Shown here one piece after another: positions 17,884-27,892 of a stretch of DNA of 64,000 nt. The notes beneath the pieces were generated by a model. The model did no database searches. It was not told the origin of the DNA and was given only the letters and a program-made list of their open reading frames with translations. Source of the stretch: Leptospira soteropolitanensis (GTDB lineage: Bacteria; Spirochaetota; Leptospiria; Leptospirales; Leptospiraceae). The translations under genes and the position numbers were made by a program. The stretch lies in the NCBI RefSeq assembly GCF_026151655.1, contig NZ_JAMQPN010000005.1:62001-126000 (forward strand), given 5' to 3'. How positions within the stretch are numbered: the first letter of the stretch is position 1; every line of letters begins with the position of its first letter.

Positions 17884-19773
17884 TTATTTTTTCAAAGACT
17901 GAAGCAACTCTTTTGCAATTTGCAAAGCGTTCAGACGGTAATGATCCAAAATCTGATTTCTTTCTCCGTGATGAATAGGCTCCGGTGGCAAAGCAAAGGT
18001 CTTTAAGAACTTTCCAAGGAGATCTGCTGGAATTTCATTCAAAAGGAATCCAGAGGCACCAGCATGGATATAACTTTCATCCAAAATCACAAACCTTTTG
18101 GTCTTTTGGATCTGCCCATGAACTAAATCTGTATCGTATGGGCGTAACCAAAAAAGATCCAAAACAGAAACAGAGATCCCATCTTGTTTTAAAATTTCAG
18201 CAACGGACTTCGCAATCGGTAACATAAACCCAACGGATAGAATGAGCAAATCTTCCCCTTCCAGAACCAAACGGCTTTTTGCCTTAGTAATAGGAAGTGG
18301 TGCTTCAAATTTTAACTCCCGTAAGTCGCCACTATCTTTTGGGAAGCGAATAGCAATGGGATGTTCTGTATAATCCTTCATAAAATGAAGGCTATCTATG
18401 ATGTCTTGAGCCGAACTTGGGACAATGATATCCATATTGGGAAGTCCAGCCAAATAACCGAGATCTGATAAACCTTGATGAGTTTCCCCATCGGGACCAA
18501 CAATCCCTGCCCGATCGATTACAAATCGAACTGGCAAATTCATAAGCGATACATCTTCGACAAGTTGGTCCATAGCCCGGGTTAGGAATGTGGAATAAAT
18601 ACACATAAAAGGAATGGCCCCACCACTTGTCATGGCACCCGCAAATGCAACGGAATGTTGCTCTGCAATTCCCACATCAAAAGTATTTTCTGGATAAGCC
18701 TCTTGGTATTCACGAAGTCCAGAGCCTTCGATCATTGCAGGAGTAATGACAGCAATTCGTTTGTCTTTGTCTGTTAAATCGGTGAGAGTTTTTCCAACTA
18801 TTTTAGAAAGACCAATTTTATTGGAGTCGGAAGTGGCCATTTTTCCTGACTCTTTATTAAACGGTGTGACACCGTGGTATTTAATGGGATCGGCTTCAGC
18901 TGGTTTATAACCTTTTCCTTTTTGGGTTAGGACATGCAAAAGGATAGGTCCTTGGATTTTAGAAAGGTTTTGTAACATCTGAACCACGCGGTTCACATCA
19001 TGACCGTCAATCGGGCCAAAGTACGTAAAACCCAAATCTTCAAAAAGTCCACCAGGACGCATCATAAAATGTTTAAAAGAAGTTTCCATATTATGAGCAA
19101 GCGCCTGTAAGGCGGGTCCAATGAGTGGGATCCATTTTAAAAAACTGTAAAATGCCGTTTTACCTCTGTTATATACTTGAGAAGAGATAATACGATTGAG
19201 ATAATTCGAAATGGAACCAACGTTTTTGGAAATCGACATATAGTTGTCATTCAAAATGACAAGCATATTCGGTTTGATATGACCACCGTGGTTCATGGCT
19301 TCGAGGGCCATCCCTGTAGCGATGGAGGCGTCACCAATCACTGCTGCCACTTTATAATTTTTGCCTAGAAGGTCGCGGGCACAAGCCTCACCGAGGGCCT
19401 GGGAGATGGATGTTCCGGCATGGCCAGTGTTGTACAAATCGTATTCGGATTCTTCCCTTTTAGGGAATCCAGAAAGTCCCAACCATTTACGTACGGTGGG
19501 GAGTTCTTTTTTTCTTCCTGTCAAAATTTTGTGAGGGTAAGTTTGGTGTCCGACATCCCAAATGATTTTGTCTATCGGGGTTTGGAAAACATAGTGTAAG
19601 GCTACGGTGAGTTCCACAACACCAAGGTTACTGGCGAAGTGCCCTCCCACGTCAGAGAGGGTATCGATGATGTATTCCCGAAGGTCATGGCAAACCTTCG
19701 GGAGATCCGCTTCGTTTATCTTTCTAAGATCTTCCGGAAATTGGATTTTGTCGAGATAGGGATATGATGGCAT
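17884..19773 (-). CDS. dxs: 1-deoxy-D-xylulose-5-phosphate synthase
   Basis: Thiamine-diphosphate enzyme that condenses pyruvate and glyceraldehyde-3-phosphate, the entry step of the MEP isoprenoid route; dxr and uppS of the same route are at 27.9 and 30 kb. 629 residues, normal length. Family marks: VGHQTYPHKILTGRK (about 76-90), the ThDP motif GDASIATGMALEAMN with NDNYMSISKN, GPIDGHD, the catalytic Glu segment FDVGIAEQHSVAFAGAM and DRAGIVGPDGETHQG. It starts 7 bases after the adenylate cyclase gene, so the two are probably co-transcribed. Confidence 0.96.
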   Translation of the reverse strand: MPSYPYLDKIQFPEDLRKINEADLPKVCHDLREYIIDTLSDVGGHFASNLGVVELTVALHYVFQTPIDKIIWDVGHQTYPHKILTGRKKELPTVRKWLGLSGFPKREESEYDLYNTGHAGTSISQALGEACARDLLGKNYKVAAVIGDASIATGMALEAMNHGGHIKPNMLVILNDNYMSISKNVGSISNYLNRIISSQVYNRGKTAFYSFLKWIPLIGPALQALAHNMETSFKHFMMRPGGLFEDLGFTYFGPIDGHDVNRVVQMLQNLSKIQGPILLHVLTQKGKGYKPAEADPIKYHGVTPFNKESGKMATSDSNKIGLSKIVGKTLTDLTDKDKRIAVITPAMIEGSGLREYQEAYPENTFDVGIAEQHSVAFAGAMTSGGAIPFMCIYSTFLTRAMDQLVEDVSLMNLPVRFVIDRAGIVGPDGETHQGLSDLGYLAGLPNMDIIVPSSAQDIIDSLHFMKDYTEHPIAIRFPKDSGDLRELKFEAPLPITKAKSRLVLEGEDLLILSVGFMLPIAKSVAEILKQDGISVSVLDLFWLRPYDTDLVHGQIQKTKRFVILDESYIHAGASGFLLNEIPADLLGKFLKTFALPPEPIHHGERNQILDHYRLNALQIAKELLQSLKK

Positions 19774-19780
19774 GTAAACT

Positions 19781-22108
19781 TCATGTTGCCGCCTTTTGGA
19801 GAGGCCGCTTCATTTTCTCCATATCTTCTGGGTTTGTGATTCCAAGCAATTCGTAAATCCGAACAGGCTGTGTTTTTCCTTTTACTCGCACTAAGTCCAG
19901 TTCTCGAGCAACCACTCTGTCTTTCACTTTTTCGTAAGTGTATTCAGAAATAATCACATTTGTGGTGTACATTTTATTGGACCCTTCCAAACGGGATCCA
20001 AGGTTGATTGTATCACCCATACAAGTGTATTCCATCCTGTGTGAAGATCCCATGTTCCCGACAACGGCAGGGCCGGAATTAAGACCACATCCAATATCGA
20101 TCACCGGAACATTACGTTCTGCCCATTTTTGTTGGAGGACTTTTAAATAATCGAGCTGTGCCAGTGCCGCCACACAAGCATAGTACGCATGGTCTTCCAA
20201 AGGAACAGGAGCTCCCCAAAAAGCCATGATCGCATCACCCATATACTTATCAATGGTTCCCTTGTATTCAATAATGATATCTGTCATGGCAGACAAATAT
20301 TCGTTCAATAACTTCACCAAATCTTCTGGACCCAACTGTTCTGAGATGGTTGTGAACCCGCGTACGTCGGAGAAAAAAATGGTGATTTCTCTTTTGGATC
20401 CACCAAGTGCCAAGTTGTCCGGGTGTTTGAGGAGTTCATCCACAACGTCTTTGGATACGAATTTAGAGAACGTTTGTCGGATATATTTAACGTTTTCTTC
20501 TTCTGTTAAAATTCTAAATCCGATGATGGCCACAAAGACCACAATTTGTTCGATGGTAACGGAAGGAAGAACTGTAATGAGGTTGAAAGTTTGGAAAATA
20601 TAGAGCGCAGCGACTACATAGAGTAAAAGCTGAGTCAACATAATCACAAAACCAATATGTGTTTTTACCCTTGGTTGTAAAAAACCAATCATCACACCAA
20701 GGCCAACATAAATCAAAAAGATTCCCCAGTTCGGCACTGTGGACAAAAAGTCTTGGTTTAAGATGGTATTGATCGCGTGTGCGTGGTGTTCAATTCCAGA
20801 CATATCACCAAACGGAGACAAGTGGGAGTCTTTAGAAGCCCCGCGACCCGTAGCATAATACATTGCGACAAGAAAGATTTTGTTACTAATTTGATTTGCT
20901 TCGAGTAGTTCCGCATCCCAATCATTCGTAACCTCAAAAATTTCATTTTGTTTGAAGGAATAACGCCCACCCACGAAATTGATTTCCATTTGTCCTTCCC
21001 AATCAATAGGAATGACAACTTCTCTTTTTTCGTTCGGGACTTGCATGACATCCCTTTCTTCAAACTTACGTTCTTTGATGTTGAACTCTCTAATGATTTT
21101 TTTAGGGATGTTGGACAACTTCACATAATGCCCCATGTTGACTTCCACATCTCTTTGTACATCGATACCGTAGTATTTACATACAATGAGTAAGTCGATA
21201 GAAGGGAAATATTCCGTCTCTCTATCTCTTCCCGAATTATACACTTTTACGACAAGTGGCATCTTTCGATTCAAACCAGATTCATCTTTTTTTACGTTCG
21301 CAAAACCAAGACCAGCTGATAATTCTCCAATGGGTTCAATGGGAGGTTGTGGGAACTTGACCCAAGAGATCCCCGCATCGTTCTCATCGATGACATTTTT
21401 CAATTGATACTTACGAAGGATATCAATTCGTTTTTCCAAATTGAGAACCGCTTCTTTTGATTCTGCACTGACTTCCATAGGGTAGTCAAAGAGGACATTC
21501 CGGTTCTTTTGAAGAGCAGTAACCATCTCTTCCGTTTGACCGGGTTTGTAATCTACGAAAAAAATATCGAACATTAGAATGTTATTCGATTCTTTAAAGG
21601 TATCAATGATGTCTGCGTAATAACTCCAAGGAAGAGGCCACGTTCCCTGCAATTTTTCAAGTGACTCTGTGGTGATACCAATGATATTGATATCCTTACG
21701 AGCCTTAGCTGGTGGTTGAAATTGAATGTATTCGATGCGTCCAGTATCACCTTCACTTTCTGTTTTGGTATTGGATCCACGTAAAAATTGGAACCGAGTG
21801 GAAACAGAGTTTTCTTCCAAATCTTTCAGCGGTTGAAAAGTATTTACCATTGCATACATAAAAATGGCAATTACATAGGATAACCAAATCGCACCTGACT
21901 TCTGTTTGTCTTTTGAGACCTTTTCAATGGTTTTATATACAAAGTATGAGGAAGCAAGTAAGGCAAGTAAACCGCCAATGAGAAAGGAAAACTCGTATTC
22001 CCATCCTGTCATTACAACAGATATGATAACACCGAGTGAACCTAGGGTTGCGACGGTAACACTGAGATAGTCCAAAATCGAAAGCGATTTTGATTCTTTG
22101 TCGGACAT
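19781..22108 (-). CDS. CHASE2-domain adenylate cyclase
   Basis: 775 residues: short cytoplasmic N-terminus, membrane helices at about 12-70, an extracytoplasmic CHASE2 sensor domain (about 95-420, with VDYKPGQTEEM and GLGFANVKKDESGLNRKMPL), three further helices (about 440-530) and a class III cyclase domain (about 560-750). Catalytic residues are complete: metal Asp in FFSDVRGFTT and KYMGDAIMAFWG, Lys of DKYMGD and Asp of CMGDTIN for adenine, and the Asn-Arg pair in NLGSR. It should make cAMP in response to an outside signal. The ribosome binding site is buried in a hairpin (see 22110-22168). Co-transcribed with dxs. Confidence 0.93.
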   Translation of the reverse strand: MSDKESKSLSILDYLSVTVATLGSLGVIISVVMTGWEYEFSFLIGGLLALLASSYFVYKTIEKVSKDKQKSGAIWLSYVIAIFMYAMVNTFQPLKDLEENSVSTRFQFLRGSNTKTESEGDTGRIEYIQFQPPAKARKDINIIGITTESLEKLQGTWPLPWSYYADIIDTFKESNNILMFDIFFVDYKPGQTEEMVTALQKNRNVLFDYPMEVSAESKEAVLNLEKRIDILRKYQLKNVIDENDAGISWVKFPQPPIEPIGELSAGLGFANVKKDESGLNRKMPLVVKVYNSGRDRETEYFPSIDLLIVCKYYGIDVQRDVEVNMGHYVKLSNIPKKIIREFNIKERKFEERDVMQVPNEKREVVIPIDWEGQMEINFVGGRYSFKQNEIFEVTNDWDAELLEANQISNKIFLVAMYYATGRGASKDSHLSPFGDMSGIEHHAHAINTILNQDFLSTVPNWGIFLIYVGLGVMIGFLQPRVKTHIGFVIMLTQLLLYVVAALYIFQTFNLITVLPSVTIEQIVVFVAIIGFRILTEEENVKYIRQTFSKFVSKDVVDELLKHPDNLALGGSKREITIFFSDVRGFTTISEQLGPEDLVKLLNEYLSAMTDIIIEYKGTIDKYMGDAIMAFWGAPVPLEDHAYYACVAALAQLDYLKVLQQKWAERNVPVIDIGCGLNSGPAVVGNMGSSHRMEYTCMGDTINLGSRLEGSNKMYTTNVIISEYTYEKVKDRVVARELDLVRVKGKTQPVRIYELLGITNPEDMEKMKRPLQKAAT

Positions 22109-22109
22109 A

Positions 22110-22168
22110 GAGCCTCTTTATTCGTTTGGGAATTTCCGACCATTTTCCCGGAATTTTTAAAGAGACTC
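22110..22168 (-). promoter_or_regulatory. hairpin hiding the ribosome binding site of the adenylate cyclase
   Basis: On the transcript, GAGUCUCUUUA (22168-22158) pairs with UAAAGAGGCUC (22120-22110): 11 pairs with one G-U. The 3' arm contains the only Shine-Dalgarno-like AAAGAGG for the AUG at 22108. A second stem inside the loop, AATTCCG with CGGAAATT (one bulged A), closes over GGAAAATGGT. It fits a translational switch, for example a thermometer or a coupling device with trpA 90 bases upstream. No U-tract follows, so it is not a standard terminator. Confidence 0.5.
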
Positions 22169-22198
22169 AAATGTTTTTGGGAGATATAGGAAAAAAAT

Positions 22199-22999
22199 TT
22201 AGGAAATGGATGCCCTAATCTTTGAAATGTAATCCGCCAATGCCAAAACTGCTTTAGAACGTTCTGCCCCATTATCTTCGATGATTCTTTGGATTGCAGA
22301 ACCGATGATGATCCCGTCCGCAAACTGTGAAATTTGGTTGGCTTGGTCTGGAGTGGAAATTCCAAATCCAGCACAAATTGGCAACCGGATGGTATCTTTC
22401 AAAAATTTAATTCTCTCTTTTAAATCAACCGAGAACTCCCGTCTTTCCCCAGTCACTCCAAAGGACGTTACATAGTAAATAAACCCGGATGAAGTTTTGG
22501 AGAGGGCTTGGATTCTCTTTTTTTCAGAGGCCGGAGTCACCAAATGAATGAGATCCATATCTCTATTTTTTAGTTCTCGAAACAAAGTTTCGCTTTCTGC
22601 TGTATCGAACGGTAAATCGGGAATCACAAGTCCCACGATCCCAGAATCCTTGGCTCGGTCCAAAAACTTTGAAATCCCACAATGGTAAATGGGATTGAAG
22701 TAAGTGAGATACACGAGAGGAGTCTCTGGTTTGTGGTCATGGATGGCTTTTGTGACTCGAAAGATTTCATCGAAAGAAAAAACATTCTTTAAAGAACGAG
22801 CCACCGCCCTTTGTATGACGGGACCATCCGCCACAGGGTCAGAAAATGGGATTCCGAGTTCCAAAATATCAGCACCATTATCTAAAATGGTTTTTCCAAA
22901 TTCAATGGAATCATTATAGTTTGGATCCCCTAATGTAAAATAGGGGATAAAGGCTGATTTAAATTTTCCGCTCTCAAATTGTGATTTTATTTTACTCAT
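22199..22999 (-). CDS. trpA: tryptophan synthase alpha subunit
   Basis: Cleaves indole-3-glycerol phosphate to indole, passed by channel to TrpB. 266 residues with the catalytic Glu in DILELGIPFSDP (about 45-56), the Asp in FSDPVADGPVIQRA and the phosphate-binding GFGIST and IIGSAI segments. Its ATG lies in an ATGA overlap with the trpB stop (22996-22999), giving translational coupling. The other trp genes are not in the window. Confidence 0.96.
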   Translation of the reverse strand: MSKIKSQFESGKFKSAFIPYFTLGDPNYNDSIEFGKTILDNGADILELGIPFSDPVADGPVIQRAVARSLKNVFSFDEIFRVTKAIHDHKPETPLVYLTYFNPIYHCGISKFLDRAKDSGIVGLVIPDLPFDTAESETLFRELKNRDMDLIHLVTPASEKKRIQALSKTSSGFIYYVTSFGVTGERREFSVDLKERIKFLKDTIRLPICAGFGISTPDQANQISQFADGIIIGSAIQRIIEDNGAERSKAVLALADYISKIRASIS

Positions 23000-24195
23000 T
23001 TACTTCTTTCACCTAAAAGTCGCAAAACTTCCGTTACGTCCTTGTCGCCCCGACCAGAAAGACAAATGATGAGATCTTTTTTCTTTCCTAAATCTTTGGC
23101 AACATCACGTGCCACATGAAAAGCATGAGCTGTCTCTAAGGCAGGAATGATTCCTTCTACACGAGTGACTTCCAAAAAGGAATCTAGCGCCTGCTCGTCG
23201 GTTACCATTCGATAGTCCACTCTTCCTGTTTGAGAAAGGTAAGCATGTTCTGGTCCGACACCCGGATAATCTAACCCTGCGGAAACAGAATGAGCTGGAA
23301 CAATTTGGCCAAAATCATCTTGGATGATGAGAGTTTTGGTTCCATGTAAAAATCCAGTTTTTCCGTATGTTAATGTTGCGGAATGTTCCCCTGGTTGGGA
23401 ACCGAGTCCGCCAGCTTCTGCACCATAGATAGCAACTTGTTTGTCTTTTAAAAAGGCATGGAACATTCCAATGGAATTGGATCCCCCACCCACACAAGCC
23501 ACGATCGCATTGGGAAGTTTTTTGTTGCGTTTTTTAAATTCTGCTCTTGCTTCTGATCCGATGAAGGATTGGAAGTCACGAACAATCGTAGGAAACGGAT
23601 GAGGCCCAATCGCAGAACCAACAATATAATGAGTTGTGGATACATTGAGTGCCCAGTCTCTCATAGCTTCGCTGGTGGCTTCCTTGAGAGTGGCTTCTCC
23701 TGCAGTGACCGGAAGGATTTTAGCACCTAACATCTCAATTTTTTTAGCATTGAGGTTTTGTCTTTCCACATCTACAGCACCCATGTAAATAACAGTTTCC
23801 ATACCAAACATCGCACCAACAGTTGCAGTGGCGAGACCATGTTGGCCCGCTCCTGTTTCTGCGATGATCCGTTTTTTTCCCATAAAACGCGCAATAAGTG
23901 CTTGTCCAATAGCATTATTAATTTTATGAGCACCTGTATGATTTAAGTCTTCGCGTTTGAGCCAGATACGAGCACCTCCCCATTGTTTGGTGAGGCGTTC
24001 TGCATAAGTCAAAGGACTAGGTCTTCCGACATAATTCTTTAAGTAGTATTCGAGTTCTTTTTTGAACTTTTTACTTTTCTTTAACTTTTGATAGGTGGAT
24101 TCAAGTTCTTCTAATGCTTCCGTTAAAATCTCAGGAGAGTAACGGCCGCCGAATTCACCAAAATATCCAGGTAGGTTTTTGCCCATATATCCCAT
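22996..24195 (-). CDS. trpB: tryptophan synthase beta subunit
   Basis: PLP enzyme joining indole and serine to tryptophan. 399 residues with GYFGEFGGRYSPEIL at the start, the PLP lysine in HTGAHKINNAIGQAL (about 87), the glycine-rich phosphate loop GGGSNSIGMF and C-terminal SGRGDKD. Start at 24195 or at the in-frame ATG at 24186; neither has a clear ribosome binding site. It ends in TGA overlapping the trpA start, showing UGA is a real stop in this genome. The 186-base gap to proS holds a possible leader with competing hairpins. Confidence 0.96.
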   Translation of the reverse strand: MGYMGKNLPGYFGEFGGRYSPEILTEALEELESTYQKLKKSKKFKKELEYYLKNYVGRPSPLTYAERLTKQWGGARIWLKREDLNHTGAHKINNAIGQALIARFMGKKRIIAETGAGQHGLATATVGAMFGMETVIYMGAVDVERQNLNAKKIEMLGAKILPVTAGEATLKEATSEAMRDWALNVSTTHYIVGSAIGPHPFPTIVRDFQSFIGSEARAEFKKRNKKLPNAIVACVGGGSNSIGMFHAFLKDKQVAIYGAEAGGLGSQPGEHSATLTYGKTGFLHGTKTLIIQDDFGQIVPAHSVSAGLDYPGVGPEHAYLSQTGRVDYRMVTDEQALDSFLEVTRVEGIIPALETAHAFHVARDVAKDLGKKKDLIICLSGRGDKDVTEVLRLLGERSK

Positions 24196-24233
24196 GATAC
24201 GGGAATGGGCGAATATGAAAACTGCTTCTTTTG

Positions 24234-24324
24234 TAGGGGGTGGGGGTTTTTAGGTATAATCTCCCCGCCCTGATTGAACTGGGTGGGGTTAACCACCCGC
24301 CACCCAATGGCTTCCTTCTTTCAC
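24234..24324 (-). promoter_or_regulatory. possible trpB leader with competing GC-rich hairpins and tiny ORF
   Basis: In transcript order: a 12-codon frame GTG..TAA (24324-24289) encoding MKEGSHWVAGG with one Trp codon; GGGTGG (24305-24300); GGGTGG (24298-24293); CCCCACCC (24288-24281); GGGCGGGG (24270-24263); and a C-run CCCCCACCCCC (24246-24236). The CCCCACCC segment can pair either with the preceding GGGTGG units or with the following GGGCGGGG, a mutually exclusive arrangement like an attenuator. The tiny frame stops in the loop between the first pair. It could equally be a proS terminator or a dispersed repeat. Confidence 0.3.
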
Positions 24325-24381
24325 AAAGCCCTAATTCTTGCGACCCCTTCTCGCCATTTTAAAGAAAAAATCGAAAGAAGT

Positions 24382-26145
24382 TCATGTTCCAACACGATCC
24401 ACTTCCGCTTGGAGGGTGCTATGTAGGGTATTGATTTGATTTTGTAGTCGCGAAACCAAATCTTCATTTGTCGTAAAAGAAACAATCTCTTCTGACATCG
24501 ATTTACGATCAAGGATGGTAATCTCACCCTTTTCTAAAAACCCTTTCCCAAGCGTGAGCCGAATCGGAAAACCAATGAGCTCCGAATCTTTGAATTTAAA
24601 GCCCGGCCCTAGGTCACGGTCATCCCAAAGCACATCAATCCCTGCTGCCACTAGTGCATTGTAAATGGATTCAATTTTTGCAATGTCCTCTGGATTTTTG
24701 GCAATACTCACCAAACAGACAGTAAACGGTGCAATAGATACTGGCCAAAAAATACCCTTCTCGTCATTACATTGTTCAATAACAGTGGCCATACATCGGT
24801 TCACACCAATTCCGTAACAACCCATAGTTGTTACGGTGGCTTTCCCTTTATCATTCAAAACAGTGATATCAAATGCCTTGGAATACTTTTGGCCTAATTT
24901 AAAGATATGGCCGACCTCGATCCCTTTTTCTGCAGTGAGACCAGTTCCACAGTTAGGACAAGGGTCTCCAACTTTGGATTGTGATACATCAATTTTTGTC
25001 ACTTCCTCTACTTTAAAAAAGTCGTTTAGCTTAACTCCTGCTAGATGGTGGTCCACTTCATTAGCACCGGAAATATATCCAAAACTCCAATCGACAAGTG
25101 AATCAATGATGATTTTGAGTGATTCTGATTTTGGAAATCCTGGCCCAATGAATCCAGGAACAAGGCCCAACTTTTCCATTTCAGCCGAACCCATAGGTCT
25201 TAGTTCATTACAACCCAAGTGGTTTTTTAGTTTGTTTTCATTGAGTTCTCGGTCACCTTCTAAAAAGACTAAAACATAGGTTCCGTCCGCCCATAAAGCA
25301 ACCGCTTTTAACATATTTTCTTCTTTGGTTTTGATAAACTCAGCAACTTCTGTAATTGTTTTTTTAGAAGGTGTATGGATTTTGCCACTACCAACAAACT
25401 CTTGTTTTACTGCATTTGATTTCCGAATCACAGGAGTTTTTTCAATATTTCCAGAATATTGGCAAGAAGGACAAATCGTCAGTGTTTCTTCACCAATCGG
25501 TGACACTACCATAAATTCCTCTGACGCAGACCCACCCATATTTCCAGAGTCTGCTTGTACTGGGATTGTAGAAAGACCCATCCCCGCAAAAATCCTTCGG
25601 TAGGTTTTACGCATCGTTTGATAGGTTTTATCTAAAGATTCATCATCTAAATGAAAAGAATAGGCATCCTTCATCGTAAATTCACGAGAACGAATCACTC
25701 CAAATCTCGGACGAATTTCATCTCTAAATTTTGTATGGATTTGATATACATTAATCGGTAAGTCTTTGTAAGAACGAACCATCGGTTTCACAAGCACACA
25801 AAACGATTCTTCATGAGTGGGTCCAAGACAACTTTCATTGTCATGACGATCTTTCAAACGAAACATCTCTTTTCCCATTTTGTCCCAACGACCAGACTCT
25901 TTCCAAATTTCACTCGGTGTCAAAATGGGAAGTTGGAATTCCAAGGCACCAGCTCGGTCCATTTCAGAACGAACAATACCTTCAATTTTTTTTAATACCC
26001 TAAGTCCAAGTGGAAGATAAGAATATAATCCCGCTGCAGATTTACGAATGAGACCTGCTCTTGTCATCAGTTTATGGGAAGCGACAACTGCATCTTGTGG
26101 ATCTTCTTTTGCCGTAGGGATCAAATAGGAACTAGCTTTCATCAA
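24382..26145 (-). CDS. proS: prolyl-tRNA synthetase
   Basis: Charges tRNA-Pro. 587 residues, the bacterial type with an editing (INS) domain between class II motifs 2 and 3. Seen: KSAAGLYSYLPLGLRVLKKIE (split in the family N-terminus), motif 1 region REEMDRAGALE-like RSEMDRAGALEFQLPIL, motif 2 FRDEIRPRFGVIRSREFTMKD-type segment, the editing domain at about 230-390 and motif 3 TMGCYGIGVNR. Forty bases downstream of rseP; probably part of the long rpsB-to-proS run. Confidence 0.96.
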   Translation of the reverse strand: MMKASSYLIPTAKEDPQDAVVASHKLMTRAGLIRKSAAGLYSYLPLGLRVLKKIEGIVRSEMDRAGALEFQLPILTPSEIWKESGRWDKMGKEMFRLKDRHDNESCLGPTHEESFCVLVKPMVRSYKDLPINVYQIHTKFRDEIRPRFGVIRSREFTMKDAYSFHLDDESLDKTYQTMRKTYRRIFAGMGLSTIPVQADSGNMGGSASEEFMVVSPIGEETLTICPSCQYSGNIEKTPVIRKSNAVKQEFVGSGKIHTPSKKTITEVAEFIKTKEENMLKAVALWADGTYVLVFLEGDRELNENKLKNHLGCNELRPMGSAEMEKLGLVPGFIGPGFPKSESLKIIIDSLVDWSFGYISGANEVDHHLAGVKLNDFFKVEEVTKIDVSQSKVGDPCPNCGTGLTAEKGIEVGHIFKLGQKYSKAFDITVLNDKGKATVTTMGCYGIGVNRCMATVIEQCNDEKGIFWPVSIAPFTVCLVSIAKNPEDIAKIESIYNALVAAGIDVLWDDRDLGPGFKFKDSELIGFPIRLTLGKGFLEKGEITILDRKSMSEEIVSFTTNEDLVSRLQNQINTLHSTLQAEVDRVGT

Positions 26146-26185
26146 TCTTTTCTCTTTTATTTATATAAACTAAACGTAACAAAAA

Positions 26186-27892
26186 TTAAAAAATACGCAT
26201 CACATCATTAAACGAAACATAAAGCCCAAGTCCAATGAGAAAGAAAAATCCCAATCGAAAGATTGCTTCGATCGCTTTTCTGGGAAGTGGTCTACCCGTA
26301 ATAGCTTCATATGCATAGAGAACAATATGTCCGCCGTCAGCCATTGGGATAGGTAGTAAATTCATTACCATAAGCGCTAAAGAAATCTTTGCAACAAAGT
26401 CAAGATAAGTGAACCAACCATACTCCAAACTAATTCCTGCAATTTGAACAATCCCAATCGGCCCAGAAAGATTTTCTTTGGGAGAAAGAAGCCCAGAAAA
26501 CAACATTCCAATCCCTTTTAACGTTGTGGATACGTTTTCATAAACTTTCGTGGAAGCACCCACTAATGAGGAATATACGGTTGATTCTTTTTGCAGTTTT
26601 TCTGCTTCAAATTTCATTGAGGCACGAAAGCCAAGTAGCCCAATGGGTTTCAAATTGAGATCGGCAGAATATTTCATATTCCCAATCCAGATATCTTTTC
26701 TACCTGCTGATTGTTTTAAGTATTCGGAAAAGGCATCTGCTTTTTCAAAGGTTTTGTTATCAATTTTTAAGTTTGAAAGACGATTTTCAATTTCTGCATC
26801 ATAACTGTCCAAACGGAAGTATGGAATCCCCAGTTCGGAAAACTTTGGATGACGGATATCCCAAAACTCAAACACATTAGCGCCTAATACAGGTATTTGG
26901 ATCGTTACCGTTTCAGTGGCCCAAGGAGTGAGGAGTGGATAGGTTTTTCTTTCTACTACTACAGGGATAGTTTTTCCCTGATGTTTCCCTAGTTCCGTTT
27001 GTAACTCAGGAACGGTGTGAACATCCACACCGGCCACTTGCAAAATCATATCTCCATCTTTTAAAAAAGATAAGGCACGTCTCCGAAGGGACTTTTCTCT
27101 TTCTTGGATTTCTCTTTGTTTTAAGAGTTCTTCTGGAATTTCATCTTTTCGTTCTTCGATTTTTTCTTGGAAATATGCTGAAGATTTGTCATCACGATCT
27201 AGTAAGTTTGCTATAAAGTGGCTGAGTTGTTCCCCATAAGTAAAGGTCGCCACTACCCTTCTTTCTCCAAATGGCATCACTCCAATAGTGGGATGCCCCC
27301 CTGCAGAATATAAATTTGGTACAATTTGTACGGTTTTATTTACCCCAGCTCTTTCAAAAGTCACTTCCACAGGATCTCCCGTGGTCAAACTCACATTGGT
27401 AAAAATATCTTCGAAACTCTCTGTTTTTTTCCCATTGATGGATATAATTCGATCCCCCGTGCGAAGCCCTGCCGTATAAGCGGGACTCGAAACCTTACTT
27501 GCATCTTCGATAAAAATCCGATTAGAAGATGGGCTATCTCCTGAGAGTTCCAAAATAAACAACAAAATAAAACCTAACACTAAATTAGCGAACGGCCCAC
27601 CAAGAACAGGAATCATTCGGCGAAGTGGTGGAGTAGAAAGTAAATCCCCTTGCCTTGGTTTTTTATTTTTAGAATAATCATCCCCGCGAAAAAGTACATA
27701 TCCTCCAATGGGAATGGCAGTAATTTGATAGATGGTTTTCCCAATTCTTTTTTTCCAAATTCCTTTCCCATAACCCAGAGAAAAAATCCGAGCTTCCACA
27801 CCGACTAACTTTCCACATAAGAGGTGCCCCAACTCATGGATAAAAATTGAAACCGCTAACATGAATACGGCCCCGAATATCATGATGATCAT
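26186..27892 (-). CDS. rseP: site-2 (RIP) metalloprotease RseP
   Basis: Intramembrane zinc protease that cuts membrane-bound anti-sigma factors and leftover signal peptides. HELGH at residues 19-23 in the first helix, a later helix with [14 protein letters not shown] giving the third zinc ligand Asp (usual LDG here is ADG), and two PDZ-like segments (about 130-200 with [19 protein letters not shown], and about 290-325 with [15 protein letters not shown]). 568 residues, longer than the 450 of E. coli RseP because of a large insertion between the PDZ regions, with [21 protein letters not shown] charged helix at about 240-270. Starts in a 4-base overlap with dxr. Confidence 0.93.
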   Translation of the reverse strand: MIIMIFGAVFMLAVSIFIHELGHLLCGKLVGVEARIFSLGYGKGIWKKRIGKTIYQITAIPIGGYVLFRGDDYSKNKKPRQGDLLSTPPLRRMIPVLGGPFANLVLGFILLFILELSGDSPSSNRIFIEDASKVSSPAYTAGLRTGDRIISINGKKTESFEDIFTNVSLTTGDPVEVTFERAGVNKTVQIVPNLYSAGGHPTIGVMPFGERRVVATFTYGEQLSHFIANLLDRDDKSSAYFQEKIEERKDEIPEELLKQREIQEREKSLRRRALSFLKDGDMILQVAGVDVHTVPELQTELGKHQGKTIPVVVERKTYPLLTPWATETVTIQIPVLGANVFEFWDIRHPKFSELGIPYFRLDSYDAEIENRLSNLKIDNKTFEKADAFSEYLKQSAGRKDIWIGNMKYSADLNLKPIGLLGFRASMKFEAEKLQKESTVYSSLVGASTKVYENVSTTLKGIGMLFSGLLSPKENLSGPIGIVQIAGISLEYGWFTYLDFVAKISLALMVMNLLPIPMADGGHIVLYAYEAITGRPLPRKAIEAIFRLGFFFLIGLGLYVSFNDVMRIF

